Counted from the first letter of the stretch, positions 14,222 through 22,713 are shown. The stretch: 36,445 nt of DNA from Hymenobacter sp. H14-R3 (GCF_030063445.1 NZ_JASITD010000035.1:1-36445), one strand, 5' to 3'. The notes: a model not told the origin generated them from the letters alone. Program-made: numbers and translations.

Positions 14222-15835
14222 ATGCTCAGCGACCCTTTTAGCAGTGCTGCCGCCGAGGTGCTCATCACCCAAGCCCCCGATTTTGTGGGTATTTACGACG
14301 TGGCCCAGGGCTGGTTTATGCGCGTCAATCCGGCCGGGGTGCGCTTGCTGGGCTACTCCTCTGAGGAGGCCTTTTTGACCGACCCCGCGCGGGTGCTGCC
14401 TACCCCCGCCGTGCCGCCCGCCCGCTGGGCGCACCTGCGCGAGCAGGCCCGGCGCGTGGGCCCCCAGGCCCTGGAGGCCGAGGTGGGCCGGCGCCAGGGC
14501 CCGCCGTTCTGGGCGCGCATCGAGCTCACGGCTTTTCAGGTGAAAGAGGCTGATTACCTGCTAGTTCGTCTCAGCGAGCAGGGGCGCTTGCAGCAGGCCG
14601 AGCGCGCGCTGGCCCAGAGTGTGCGGCGCTTTGAGGCCGTGTTTACGCACGCCACCATCGGCATTGTGGTGTGCGACGAGCGGGGCCGCATCGTGTCGGC
14701 CAACCAGCTGGCCCACCAGCTGTTTGGCTACGCGGCCGGCGCGCTCGACGGCCAGCTTATCGAGGTGCTGGTGCCCCAGGCGGCCGGCCGCCGCCACGAA
14801 AAATTGCGCGAGTCGTTCACGGCCCGCCCCCAGGTGCGCACCATGGGGGCCCATAACGGGGAGCTTCAGGGCCTGCGCCACAACGGCTCGGTGTTCCCAG
14901 TCGAGGTCAGCCTGAGCTACTTCTACCTCGATGAGGAGCTGTACGCCGTGTCGTATATTCTCGACATTACCTACAAGAAAGAGTTTGAGCAGCAGCTTAT
15001 TGCCGGCAGCCAGCGCGTGGCCGCCCTCAACGCCGACCTGGAGCAGCGCGTGACCGAGCGCACCCACGCGCTCATGAACACCCTGGAGCAATTGCAGCTG
15101 CGTAAAAACGAGCTGGCCAAGGCCCTGGCCGCCGAGCAGGAGCTGGGCGAGCTCAAGTCGCGCTTCGTGAGCATGGCCTCGCACGAGTTTCGCACGCCGC
15201 TCACGGCCGTGCTCACCTCGGCTGCGCTCATTGCCGAGTACCCGGCCACCGAGCAGCAGGACAAGCGCCTGCGCCACCTGGAGCGCATTCGCACGTCGGT
15301 GAAGCACCTGAATGATATTCTGGAGGAATTTTTATCGGTGGGGCGCATTGAGGAGGGCAAAATTGAGGCCCAGCCCGCCCGCCTCGACCTGCCCGCGCTG
15401 CTGCGCGACGTGGTGGCCGACGTGCAGGGCCTGCGCAAAACCGGTCAGCGCATCGAGCAGGCCACCAACTGCCCGGAGCCCATTTGGCTCGACCCGTCGC
15501 TGCTGCGCAAAATCCTGGTCAACCTGCTGTCCAACGCCCTCAAGTACTCGGGCGAAAACACGGTGGTGGCGGTGGCCGCCACCTGCCAGGCGGGCGCGCT
15601 CACGCTCACCGTGGCCGACCAGGGGGTGGGTATTTCGGAGGAAGACCAGGCCCACTTGTTCGAGCGATTTTTCCGGGCCCGCAACGCCGCCAACGTGCCC
15701 GGCACCGGCCTGGGCCTCTACATTATTGCCCGCTACCTGGAGCTGCTGCACGGCCATATTACCCTGCAAAGCGCACTGGGCCAGGGTACTACCGTCACCA
15801 TTACCGTTCCGTATGAAAACCATTCTGCTGATTGA
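14222..15835 (+). CDS. PAS-PAS sensor histidine kinase, FixL-like architecture
   Basis: A 537-residue kinase without membrane helices, so probably cytoplasmic. PAS 1 covers about residues 10-120 and PAS 2 about 130-255 (FEAVFTHATIGIVVCDERGR to YILDITYKK). A coiled coil (255-310) leads to the HisKA domain with phospho-acceptor His321 in SMASHEFRTPL. The ATPase domain shows LVNLLSNALKYS (N box), VADQGVGISEEDQ and GTGLGLYI. PAS 2 aligns with the FixL oxygen-sensing PAS, but the position of the heme-binding His in FixL is Arg here (RPQVRTMG), so heme binding by the FixL mode is doubtful. The stop overlaps the regulator gene by 23 bp, marking it as the cognate sensor. Confidence 0.93.
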   Translation: MLSDPFSSAAAEVLITQAPDFVGIYDVAQGWFMRVNPAGVRLLGYSSEEAFLTDPARVLPTPAVPPARWAHLREQARRVGPQALEAEVGRRQGPPFWARIELTAFQVKEADYLLVRLSEQGRLQQAERALAQSVRRFEAVFTHATIGIVVCDERGRIVSANQLAHQLFGYAAGALDGQLIEVLVPQAAGRRHEKLRESFTARPQVRTMGAHNGELQGLRHNGSVFPVEVSLSYFYLDEELYAVSYILDITYKKEFEQQLIAGSQRVAALNADLEQRVTERTHALMNTLEQLQLRKNELAKALAAEQELGELKSRFVSMASHEFRTPLTAVLTSAALIAEYPATEQQDKRLRHLERIRTSVKHLNDILEEFLSVGRIEEGKIEAQPARLDLPALLRDVVADVQGLRKTGQRIEQATNCPEPIWLDPSLLRKILVNLLSNALKYSGENTVVAVAATCQAGALTLTVADQGVGISEEDQAHLFERFFRARNAANVPGTGLGLYIIARYLELLHGHITLQSALGQGTTVTITVPYENHSAD

Positions 15836-16871
15836 GGACAACGACTTCATTCGCGAAAACACCGCCGAAATTCTGGAGCTTACCGGCTACTGCGTGCGCA
15901 CGGCCGCCGATGGCCAGGCCGGCGTGACGCAGGCCCTGGCCGAGCGCCCCGACCTGGTGCTGTGCGACATTATGATGCCCGTGCTCGACGGCTACGGCGT
16001 GCTCCACATCTTCAACCAAAACCCGCGCCTGGCGGGCATACCGTTCATCTTCCTCACCGCCAAAACCGAGCGCGCCGACCTGCGCCGCGGCATGGCCCTG
16101 GGCGCCGATGACTACCTCACCAAGCCCTTCGAAAAGAGCGACTTACTAAGCGCCGTGAGCGGCCGCCTCAGCCGCTTCCAGCACCTACAGCCCGCCTACG
16201 ACCTGCGTGCCAACGGCCTGCCCGAGTTCCTGGCCGATGCCCAGCAGGCGGGTAGCCTGGCCAGCCTTTCGGCCGACCGCCGGCCCCACGCCGTGCCCCG
16301 CAAGCAGATTATTTATGCCGAGGGCGACGAGGCCACCCGGCTCTACTTCGTGCAGGCCGGCCGGGTCAAAATCAGCAAAACCACCGCCGCCGGTAAGGAG
16401 CTGATAACGGGTATTTGCGCCGCTGGCGAGTTCTTTGGCTACCGGGCCCTGCTGGCCGGCTCGCCCCACCACGACGCAGCCGTGGCCCTCGACGACTGCA
16501 CGCTGCGCTACATCCCAGCCGACGACTTTGCGCAGCTGCTGCTGCGCAACCCCGAGGTGAGCCAGCAGTTTGTGCGCATGCTGGCCAACCGGGCCGACCA
16601 GCAGGATACCCAGCTGCTGGACCTGGCCTACGGCTCGCTGCGCAAGCGCGTGGCCGACAGCCTCTTGCACTTGCACGCGCAGCAGCTCCTGCTGGCCCCG
16701 GCCGACCCGCTCATCCAGTTGGCCCGCGAGGATATGGCTGCCCTCATCGGCACCACGCCCGAGTCACTGAGCCGCATCCTGAGCGAGTTCCGCCAGGACG
16801 AGAGCATTGAGCTGACGCCCAAGTTTATTAAGGTTTTGCAGCCCGATAAGCTGCGCCGTAGTAATTGGTAA
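15813..16871 (+). CDS. Receiver-CRP/FNR fusion transcription regulator
   Basis: A 352-residue protein joining a CheY-like receiver (residues 1-120: acidic E8/D9, phospho-acceptor Asp52 in LVLCDIMMPVLDG, T82, K104) to a cyclic-nucleotide-type sensor fold (about 155-270) and a winged helix-turn-helix (about 300-340). The recognition helix TTPESLSRIL has E317, S320 and R321, the E-x-x-S-R pattern that lets FNR read TTGAT. The cysteines that hold the iron-sulfur cluster in FNR are absent; control is expected through phosphorylation. The gene overlaps the kinase gene by 23 bp. Matching TTGAT-N4-ATCAA sites lie upstream of ccoNO and the thioredoxin-like gene, so these are the predicted targets. The combination resembles FixJ and FixK in one polypeptide. 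Confidence 0.93.
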   Translation: MKTILLIEDNDFIRENTAEILELTGYCVRTAADGQAGVTQALAERPDLVLCDIMMPVLDGYGVLHIFNQNPRLAGIPFIFLTAKTERADLRRGMALGADDYLTKPFEKSDLLSAVSGRLSRFQHLQPAYDLRANGLPEFLADAQQAGSLASLSADRRPHAVPRKQIIYAEGDEATRLYFVQAGRVKISKTTAAGKELITGICAAGEFFGYRALLAGSPHHDAAVALDDCTLRYIPADDFAQLLLRNPEVSQQFVRMLANRADQQDTQLLDLAYGSLRKRVADSLLHLHAQQLLLAPADPLIQLAREDMAALIGTTPESLSRILSEFRQDESIELTPKFIKVLQPDKLRRSNW

Positions 16872-16876
16872 CCAGT

Positions 16877-17048
16877 CCGGTAGCTCCGGCGCAGCCGGCC
16901 GGCCGGCCGGCCGGTTGCCGCGTGAACGATGGCTGCACGACCGGCCCGAGCGGAGCTGCCGGACCGGTTGTCGCGTGACTGATGGCTGCACGACCGGCCC
17001 GAGCGGCGCACGCGGCAACCGGTCGGCCGGCTGCGCCGGAGCTACCGG
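16877..17048. repeat. Nested repeat cluster: inverted REP-like arms around a 53-bp tandem duplication
   Basis: Outer arms 16877-16924 and 17009-17048 are inverted copies, both ending CCGGTAGCTCCGG at the outside. The left arm has an expanded run of CCGG units relative to the right. Inside, 16922-16953 and 16975-17006 are direct repeats (GATGGCTGCACGACCGG then CCCGAGCGG) differing at two bases, with a 53-bp period. The head here reads GTTGCCGCGTG or GTTGTCGCGTG instead of TTGTCGTTG. The cluster fills the gap between the regulator gene and hemA. Confidence 0.8.
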
Positions 17049-17202
17049 ATTTGGGGACTGCGCCAAGTAGTGAAACCCGCTGCCTAACAACAATCAACCG
17101 AACGCTTGACGCTCCTCATGCGTTTGACCGGCTTTTGCGCGGAATTTTGGGGCTGCAAGTGCCTCCCGCCCGGGTTGCTTGCTCCAGGCTAAGCCGGTTA
17201 CT

Positions 17203-18459
17203 ATGATTCATCCCTTTAAGGCCGTCAGCCTTTCCTATAAAAACGCCCCCCTGGCTATCCGTGAGCAGCTTGCGCTGGATGGGGCCGCCTGCGACCAGCT
17301 GCTGCACGTGCTCCAGCACACGCTGGGGCTGACCGACGTGCTGGTGCTCGGCACCTGCAACCGCACGGAAGTGTACTACTGCGCCGCGCACGACCAGCGT
17401 GCCGCCATTATCGCGGCGGTGGGGCAGGCGCGGGGCCTGGATAGTGCAGAAGACTTTGCGGCCTATTTTACCACGTATGGCTCCGCCACGGCCGCCGCGC
17501 GGCACTTATTTGATGTTGCGCTGGGCCTTGATGCGCAGGTGGTTGGGGATGCGCAGATTGGCAACCAGGTGAAAATTGCCTACCAGCGCTCGGCCGATGC
17601 CGGGGCCGCCGGGCCGTTTTTGCACCGGCTGCTGCACACCGTTTTTGCTGCCCACAAGCGCGTGCAGCAGGAAACGGCCTTTCACGACGGGGCCGCGTCC
17701 ACCGCTTCGGCCACGCTGGCGCTGGTGGAGGCCCTGACCGCCGCCGTGGCCCGGCCGCGCGTGCTGCTGGTGGGGCTTGGGGAAATGGGGTCGGACATCG
17801 GCCGCTACTTCGCTAAAAGCAAGCACTTTGCCGACGTCGTGCTCTGCAACCGCACGCCGGAGCCGGCCGCGGCCCTGGCCGCCGAATGCGGCCTGCCGGT
17901 GCTGCCCTTCGAGCAGCTGGCGCGGGGCCTGCAGGCCGCCGATGTTGTTATTTCCGCCGTGGCGGCCCCGTGCCCGCTCTTCACCCGCGAGCTGCTCGCA
18001 GGGCTGGATATTCTGACCCCCAAATTCTTTATCGACCTCTCGGTGCCGCGCAGTGTGGAGCCGGCCGCCGAGAGCGTGCCGGGCGTGCTAGTCTACAACC
18101 TGGACGCCATTCAGCGCAACGCCGCCACCGCCCTGGCGGGGCGCGCGGCGGCCGTGCCGCAGGTGCAGGCCATCATTGCCGAAAGCCTGGCGGGCTTGCA
18201 CGAGTGGAGCCGGGAAATGCAGGTGTCGCCCCTCATTCAGAAGCTAAAAAGCACGCTGGAGCAAATGCGGCAGCAAGAGGTAGGCCGGTTTCAAAAGCAG
18301 ATGAGCGCCGACGAAGCCCGCCGCATGGAGGCCGTTACCAGCGCGCTCACGCAGAAGTTTCTCAAGCTGCCCGTGCTCCAGCTCAAAGCCGCCTGCCAGC
18401 GCGGCGAAGCCGACCAGCTCGTGGCTACGCTCACGGAGCTGTTTGCCCTGGAGGCCTAA
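17203..18459 (+). CDS. hemA: Glutamyl-tRNA reductase HemA
   Basis: First step of C5-pathway heme synthesis, reducing glutamyl-tRNA to glutamate-1-semialdehyde. The 418-residue product shows the catalytic cysteine motif VLGTCNRTEVYY near residue 50, the substrate loop VVGDAQIGNQVKIAYQ, the NADPH fold VLLVGLGEMGSDIGRYF, LCNRTPEPA and FIDLSVPRSVEP, and a carboxy-terminal helical dimerisation domain. The ATG (MIHPFKAVSLS) is preferred over an upstream TTG because homologues begin just before the FKAVSLSY block. It follows the sensor/regulator pair after the nested repeat cluster. With hemF it supplies heme for the oxidase; no FNR box was found directly upstream. Confidence 0.95.
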   Translation: MIHPFKAVSLSYKNAPLAIREQLALDGAACDQLLHVLQHTLGLTDVLVLGTCNRTEVYYCAAHDQRAAIIAAVGQARGLDSAEDFAAYFTTYGSATAAARHLFDVALGLDAQVVGDAQIGNQVKIAYQRSADAGAAGPFLHRLLHTVFAAHKRVQQETAFHDGAASTASATLALVEALTAAVARPRVLLVGLGEMGSDIGRYFAKSKHFADVVLCNRTPEPAAALAAECGLPVLPFEQLARGLQAADVVISAVAAPCPLFTRELLAGLDILTPKFFIDLSVPRSVEPAAESVPGVLVYNLDAIQRNAATALAGRAAAVPQVQAIIAESLAGLHEWSREMQVSPLIQKLKSTLEQMRQQEVGRFQKQMSADEARRMEAVTSALTQKFLKLPVLQLKAACQRGEADQLVATLTELFALEA

Positions 18460-18630
18460 TGGGGCCGGCAGCAGGGCCCGGTGGGCTCCGCTTTGCCCGT
18501 CCTTTTTCTCATTCCTGCGTTGCGCCTGGCTGCGTAAGTCGGACTAGCTGCCACCGGGGCTAGCTGCTGCCAACTTCCTTGGCGTACTACCTGATTATAA
18601 GGTGGTTGTCGTGCGTAGCCCGGCGCGCTG
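18460..18630. other. Short gap after hemA
   Basis: No gene is visible. A weak GC-rich hairpin followed by CTTTTTCTC near 18497-18508 could end the hemA transcript. Toward the right end, a TAG at about 18616 precedes the open frame of the broken galactanase gene and probably cut away its original start and signal-peptide beginning. Confidence 0.35.
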
Positions 18631-19669
18631 GTGTTTGGCCTGGCCGGCGGCACGGCGCTACTTGCCCCCGCTGCCTCGGCCCAATCCTTTGCCAAGGGGG
18701 CCGACGTGGGCTGGCTTCAGCAGATGGAGGCTACGGGCTACGTGTTCTGCAACGCGCAGGGCGTGGCCCGGGACTGCTTTTATATTTTTAAAGCTCAGAT
18801 TATCAATTTAATACGACTACACGTGTTCGTCAACCCGTCCGATGATAAGGCCAGTGGGTATGGCAGCCCGGCCAAAGTGGTGGCGATGGCCACGCGGGCC
18901 AGGGCGGCGGGTTTTTGGGTCATGATTGACTTTTACTACCGCGATACCTGGGTCGACCCCGGCGGGCAGGCCAAGCCCGTGGCCTGGGCGGCGCATCCCT
19001 TCGCGCAGCTGCCCACCGCTGGGTACGACCGCACGTTCAGCACCCTGACGGCCCTGCAAGCCGCCGGCGTAGCGCCCGAATGGGTGCAGGTTGGCAACGA
19101 GATACCCGGCGGCATGCTCTGGCCCGGGGGAAACACAGAAGAACCCGGCCCAGCTCGCCCAGCTCATCACGAAGGGCTACGAGGCGGTGAAAGCCGTGCG
19201 CCCCACCTCCAAGGTCATCGTGCACCTCAACCGGGGCCACGACAACGCTATGTACTAGTATTTCTTCGATACCCTTACGAAAAACGGCGGCCGGTTCGAC
19301 GTCATCGGCATGTCGTGCTACCCCTGCTGGCTCAAGCAAGACTACACCGAATTCATCGCCAACCTGCGGGCCAACCTGCTCGACATGGTGGCGAGCTACC
19401 CCGGCAAGGAGGTGGTAGTGGCCGAAGTGGGCAACGACTACACAAAGGTGCAAAACACCTGCGACCTGCTGGTGGCCACGCAGCCGGCCGTGCCCCAGGG
19501 CAAGGGCCTGGGCGTGTTCTGTTGGGAGCCCGAGGGGGCCAAAAGCTGGCGCGGCTGCCAGCTCAACGCCTGGGGCGACGATGGCCGGCCCTCGCCCGTC
19601 CTCAATGCCTTTTTGAACACGCCCCCGGCGAAACCAGCCCCGGCGCGCCTGGCCCGGAAGCACCGGTAA
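18631..19669 (+). pseudogene. Broken GH53 arabinogalactan endo-beta-1,4-galactanase gene
   Basis: The reading begins in a signal-peptide-like stretch (AGGTALLAPAASAQ) and continues SFAKGADVGWLQQMEATGY, the GH53 opening. Family blocks follow: NPSDDKASGYGSP, VMIDFYYRDTWVDPG and EWVQVGNEIPGGMLWPGG, with the acid/base Glu in GNE. At a GGGGGAAA run (19126-19133) the frame is lost by one base. The next frame continues NPAQLAQLITKGYEAVKAV, hits TAG at 19256-19258, then resumes YFFDTLTKNGGRFDVIGMS and VVVAEVGND with the nucleophile Glu. With three lesions (lost start, frameshift, amber) it is unlikely to make enzyme. It would have been a secreted pectin-galactan hydrolase. Confidence 0.88.
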
Positions 19670-19725
19670 AGAAGCGCTGCGCTGTAGGCAACTTACTGTA
19701 GCATAGCTGCTATACCCCCACTGCA

Positions 19726-20256
19726 TCAGCGCCCGGTAGGCGCTAGGCGGGCGGGCTCGTAAGCGGCTATGCACTGCGCAAGGCGCTGAACAGCTTCGTC
19801 CAGCCGCGCCTGGGTGGTGGGCAGCCGCAGGGGCCGGGCGCACCCCGAGCTATAGTCGGTGCGGGTGCGCTGGAGCCACGCCACGGCTTCCTCCAGGTCG
19901 CTGAACAGCGTTAAGCACCTAGTGGGCTCGCGGTTGGCAATTTCCTGGGCCATGTAGCGGCCGCCCAGGGCGGGGGCGCATACCCAGGCCAGCTGCCGCA
20001 CCCCCGTAAACTCCATTACCGGCACAAACTCCTGGGCTAGCCAGGGTGTTACATCCCGGCTAATGCTGGTTACCAGGGCGTTGCTATTTAGTACGCGCGG
20101 GTAGTTGTTGCGCTGGTAGCAGCGGGTAAGCTCCAGGCACGCCGCCTGCACGCCGGGCAGCGTGAGGTCCCCCTGCCAGTCGGCGAAGAGCCAGTCGTTG
20201 TGCGAATCGTAATACGTAGTGAGGCAAGGACCAGCGTGCAGCAGCTGAAGATTCAT
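19726..20256 (-). CDS. Conserved hypothetical protein, STAS/SEC14-like fold
   Basis: A 176-residue protein that opens with a beta-rich stretch (YYDSHNDWLFADWQGDLTLP) and continues into a helix-strand pattern with an acidic active-looking LFSDLEEAVAWLQR segment. This layout is like the SpoIIAA/STAS-SEC14 proteins common in Hymenobacter-type genomes. No signal peptide or membrane helix is seen. It follows the 82-residue gene at 20280-20528 by 23 bp and is probably cotranscribed with it. Function unknown. Confidence 0.7.
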   Translation of the reverse strand: MNLQLLHAGPCLTTYYDSHNDWLFADWQGDLTLPGVQAACLELTRCYQRNNYPRVLNSNALVTSISRDVTPWLAQEFVPVMEFTGVRQLAWVCAPALGGRYMAQEIANREPTRCLTLFSDLEEAVAWLQRTRTDYSSGCARPLRLPTTQARLDEAVQRLAQCIAAYEPARLAPTGR

Positions 20257-20279
20257 CGGGGCAGAGCAGAACGGGTAAG

Positions 20280-20528
20280 CTAGAGAGTGGGCAGCTGCTG
20301 GCGCACGCGGGTAAGCTCCTGGCCCAGGCGCTCGACGCCCCCGGTTTGTTCCCCGATGCGGAAATAGGCGAACGAAAAGTCTACAAAACCGCTGAAGCTA
20401 AGCTGCGCCGCTATCTCCGGTACTTCCTTGGTAAGGAGCGCGTACTCTTCCAAAAAGCCGCGCAGCAAGTCGCGGCGATTGGCGTAGTGGTCAAGCGATT
20501 TACTGGGGTCCATTGCGTTGGGACTCAT
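20280..20528 (-). CDS. Small hypothetical protein
   Basis: An 82-residue, mostly helical protein (SKSLDHYANRRDLLRGFLEE, LGQELTRVRQQLPTL) with no recognisable motif. Coding is supported by its clean start at 20528, lack of overlap and operon-like spacing of 23 bp to the STAS-like gene downstream. Function unknown. Confidence 0.6.
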   Translation of the reverse strand: MSPNAMDPSKSLDHYANRRDLLRGFLEEYALLTKEVPEIAAQLSFSGFVDFSFAYFRIGEQTGGVERLGQELTRVRQQLPTL

Positions 20529-20737
20529 AAAATAAAGGGAATAATGCCCGCACCTACGCAGTAGGGAGGGCCTTTGGGTGTACGCAGTGGACCCAAAAAG
20601 CCATTTATTTACCCAGTGCAGCTGGGGCCCGGCGCGCGCGCAAGCTGCCTGCGGGCCCGCGCCGGGCGTTGGGGGCGTAACGATGACCCCGGCGCCCGGC
20701 GCGGGGCTGGTGATGAAAGCCGAACAGCAGTAAGCGG
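20529..20737. other. Intergenic GC-rich palindromic stretch
   Basis: No gene seen. It holds several overlapping short palindromes, such as GGGCCCGGCGCGCGCG, GGGCCCGCGCCGGGC and CCCCGGCGCCCGGCGCGGGG. They could form a terminator-like hairpin, but no T-tract follows. Confidence 0.35.
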
Positions 20738-21547
20738 CTAAAAATCGCTGGCTTTTTTTGCTGCCCGGGGTTGTTGCAGGGTCATGGCCTCTTCCAGCCC
20801 GGCCAGCAGGTGGCGCACGTCGCGGGTGGCAGCCACTTTCAGGTCCGTCCAGGGCTTGTGGCTGCCGAGGCCGGCGTAGCCATACAGGCTGGCATTGTCC
20901 TGCTCCAGGGCCCCGCCCGATTTCATAGAGAGCGTGGACTTAGCATTGTGGGCTAAGTTGCTGAGGACGTACTTATAACGCCCGTCTTTTACGTAGATGG
21001 TGAGCGTGTGGCGCACCACCCCGGCGTAGCTGCTGCGCAGCACGCCCGCGTACACATTGTAGACCAAAGCGGGCAGCTCACCCTGCACCACCAGCTGGCC
21101 CGCGGCGGGGTCCTGCTGCTCCAGCACGCCGTTGCCGGAGGTATAGGCGCTGGCGACCCAGGCGGTAGCGCGGGCGTAGAGGTCGGCCTGGCTGACACCC
21201 GGCACCGACACCACGCCTTCGTAGGTAATGAGCTGGGTGCGTGGGTCAAGGGGCAGCTTCTCGGCATCGGCGGGGTCGTAGTCGCGCAGCTTATCCACGG
21301 GCGTGAGGTAGAGAAAGCCGTCGTTGCGCACGACCACCCAGCGCGGCGAAAACCGGCCCACCACCACGGCTTCGGCCTGGCTGAACAGGTAGCGGCTGGG
21401 CTTGCGCGCCGTGTCGGCGGCGCTGCGGTAGAGGGGGGCTTTGGTGAGGCCCACGTGGTAGGTGAGGGGCGGCAGCGTGGCCGCCAGCTGCTGGGCGGCT
21501 CCGAGCAGCGGCAGGGCCAAGGCCCCGCACAGGCAAATCAATTTCAT
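20738..21547 (-). CDS. Secreted DUF4468-type protein
   Basis: The 269-residue product starts with a signal peptide (MKLICLCGALALPLLGAAQ). An SH3-like segment follows (PSRYLFSQAEAVVVGRFSPR, WVVVRNDGFLYLTPVDKL), then the DUF4468 region with a TBP-like fold (YEGVVSVPGVSQADLYARAT, VQGELPALVYNVYAG, LTIYVKDGRYKYVLSNL). DUF4468 proteins are secreted or periplasmic proteins of unknown role in Bacteroidota. The ATG at 21547 is set by the signal peptide; the longer open frame upstream is antisense to the next gene. It is transcribed divergently from the gene at 21740. Confidence 0.82.
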   Translation of the reverse strand: MKLICLCGALALPLLGAAQQLAATLPPLTYHVGLTKAPLYRSAADTARKPSRYLFSQAEAVVVGRFSPRWVVVRNDGFLYLTPVDKLRDYDPADAEKLPLDPRTQLITYEGVVSVPGVSQADLYARATAWVASAYTSGNGVLEQQDPAAGQLVVQGELPALVYNVYAGVLRSSYAGVVRHTLTIYVKDGRYKYVLSNLAHNAKSTLSMKSGGALEQDNASLYGYAGLGSHKPWTDLKVAATRDVRHLLAGLEEAMTLQQPRAAKKASDF

Positions 21548-21739
21548 GGGGCAGGAAGAGCTAGGGTGGGCTGGCAGAGCCACCACGGTGCAAGTTCGCC
21601 CCGAATAAGTGGTTGGCGGTCCCTGCGCGGCCGTTGCTATCGGGCTTTTGCCCGTATACGGGGGCGCTGGCGTAGCCCTGGGTAAGGAGCCCGCGCCCGC
21701 GCCGCCGCGCACCGGGCGGCGCAGCTCACTCAAAAACGT

Positions 21740-22378
21740 ATGGGAATCTTCAACCTCTTCGCCAAAAAGCCCACCAAGCCCTACCAGAACGACGGGCTGA
21801 ACCACGTGTACGAGCTCTTGTTTTGCGACGATGTTGCCCTGTACCGGCAAGCCACCGCGCCCACCGCCTACCCCTGGACCGTGCTGCTGGCCGCCGCGCC
21901 CACCCCCGCGCAGCTGCAAGCCGTGGCGGCCGACAAAACCCTGGAGGCGCGCCAGCGCCTGCTGGCCTACCGCTTGCTGGCCGCCAGCGGCGCATTCATC
22001 GACCACCGCGAGATTTTGGGCGTGGTGGTGGAAGTGGGCCTGCCCGGCGGGCTCGACGTGCTGGCCGCCTTTAGCGAGGGCGGGGCGCGCTACCTCAACC
22101 AGGCCGAAAAGCTGCTGGTGTGGGAAACCCAAACCCCGGAGTCGCGCCAGCTGCTCGACGAGCTGTTTGCCGCCAGCCTCACCGTCGTCAACCAAATTGG
22201 CAAGTGGGACCAGCCGCGGCGGCCCTTCCCGCCCAATGGTATGGTGCGCCTCACCTTTCTGGTGTCCGATGGTTTGTACTTTGGCGAGGGCCCGTTCGAC
22301 GTATTGCAGGCCGACCCCATGGGCGGCCCCGTCATTGCGGCCGCCACGCGGCTGATGGCCTACCTCACTGAGCAGTAG
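21740..22378 (+). CDS. Conserved hypothetical protein
   Basis: A 212-residue cytoplasmic protein starting MGIFNLFAKKPTKPYQND. It has no signal peptide or membrane helix and no motif I recognise. The middle (GLPGGLDVLAAFSEGGARYL, AEKLLVWET) and the end (GPFDVLQADPMGGPVI) look like a compact alpha/beta fold. Codon use and GC at third positions match the neighbours, supporting a real gene. Its stop lies 12 bp from the convergent gene's stop. Function unknown. Confidence 0.75.
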   Translation: MGIFNLFAKKPTKPYQNDGLNHVYELLFCDDVALYRQATAPTAYPWTVLLAAAPTPAQLQAVAADKTLEARQRLLAYRLLAASGAFIDHREILGVVVEVGLPGGLDVLAAFSEGGARYLNQAEKLLVWETQTPESRQLLDELFAASLTVVNQIGKWDQPRRPFPPNGMVRLTFLVSDGLYFGEGPFDVLQADPMGGPVIAAATRLMAYLTEQ

Positions 22379-22390
22379 CCCGCGCTGGGC

Positions 22391-22699
22391 CTAGCTGGTG
22401 GGCACGCCCTCGCGCAGCAGCTGCTGCACGTCGGTTTCGGAGGCGAGCAGCTCGTTCTGGGCCATGTCTAGAAACGTCTGGGCTTGCCGACGCGCGGCAT
22501 CCGTGGGCGGCTCCCCCTCTAGTAAAAAGCTAACTAGTTCTTCCTCAGTCTTTTGCAAAACACTATCTAGTTCTAACTCTACAAGCGGGTTGGCACCCAG
22601 GGCCAAGTACAGGCGCACGCTGTGGCGTAGCTGCTGCTGCCACGAGGAACTGGCCGTGCGGGCCAATAAGCTAAGGGACGGGTGGTAATCTTTTTCCAT
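22391..22699 (-). CDS. Small hypothetical protein
   Basis: A 102-residue, mostly helical acidic protein (LELDSVLQKTEEELVSFLLE, RRQAQTFLDMAQNELLA) of unknown function. Its composition is less GC-rich than the neighbours. The frame stays open to 22900, but I choose the ATG at 22699 because a TAnnTTTG promoter element sits 6 bp upstream of it, and the upstream residues look like translated GC-rich repeat. That would make the transcript almost leaderless. Confidence 0.65.
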   Translation of the reverse strand: MEKDYHPSLSLLARTASSSWQQQLRHSVRLYLALGANPLVELELDSVLQKTEEELVSFLLEGEPPTDAARRQAQTFLDMAQNELLASETDVQQLLREGVPTS

Positions 22700-22705
22700 G
22701 CCCCG

Positions 22706-22713
22706 CAAAGGTA
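22706..22713 (-). promoter_or_regulatory. Bacteroidota -7 promoter element
   Basis: TACCTTTG on the minus strand, an exact TAnnTTTG match, ends 6 bp before the ATG of the small gene at 22699. No clear -33 TTG is seen. The implied start site leaves only about two untranslated bases. Confidence 0.5.

Noticed and set aside
14222..15835. A true heme-binding FixL
   Set aside because: The position equivalent to the proximal heme His is Arg; only the domain order is FixL-like.
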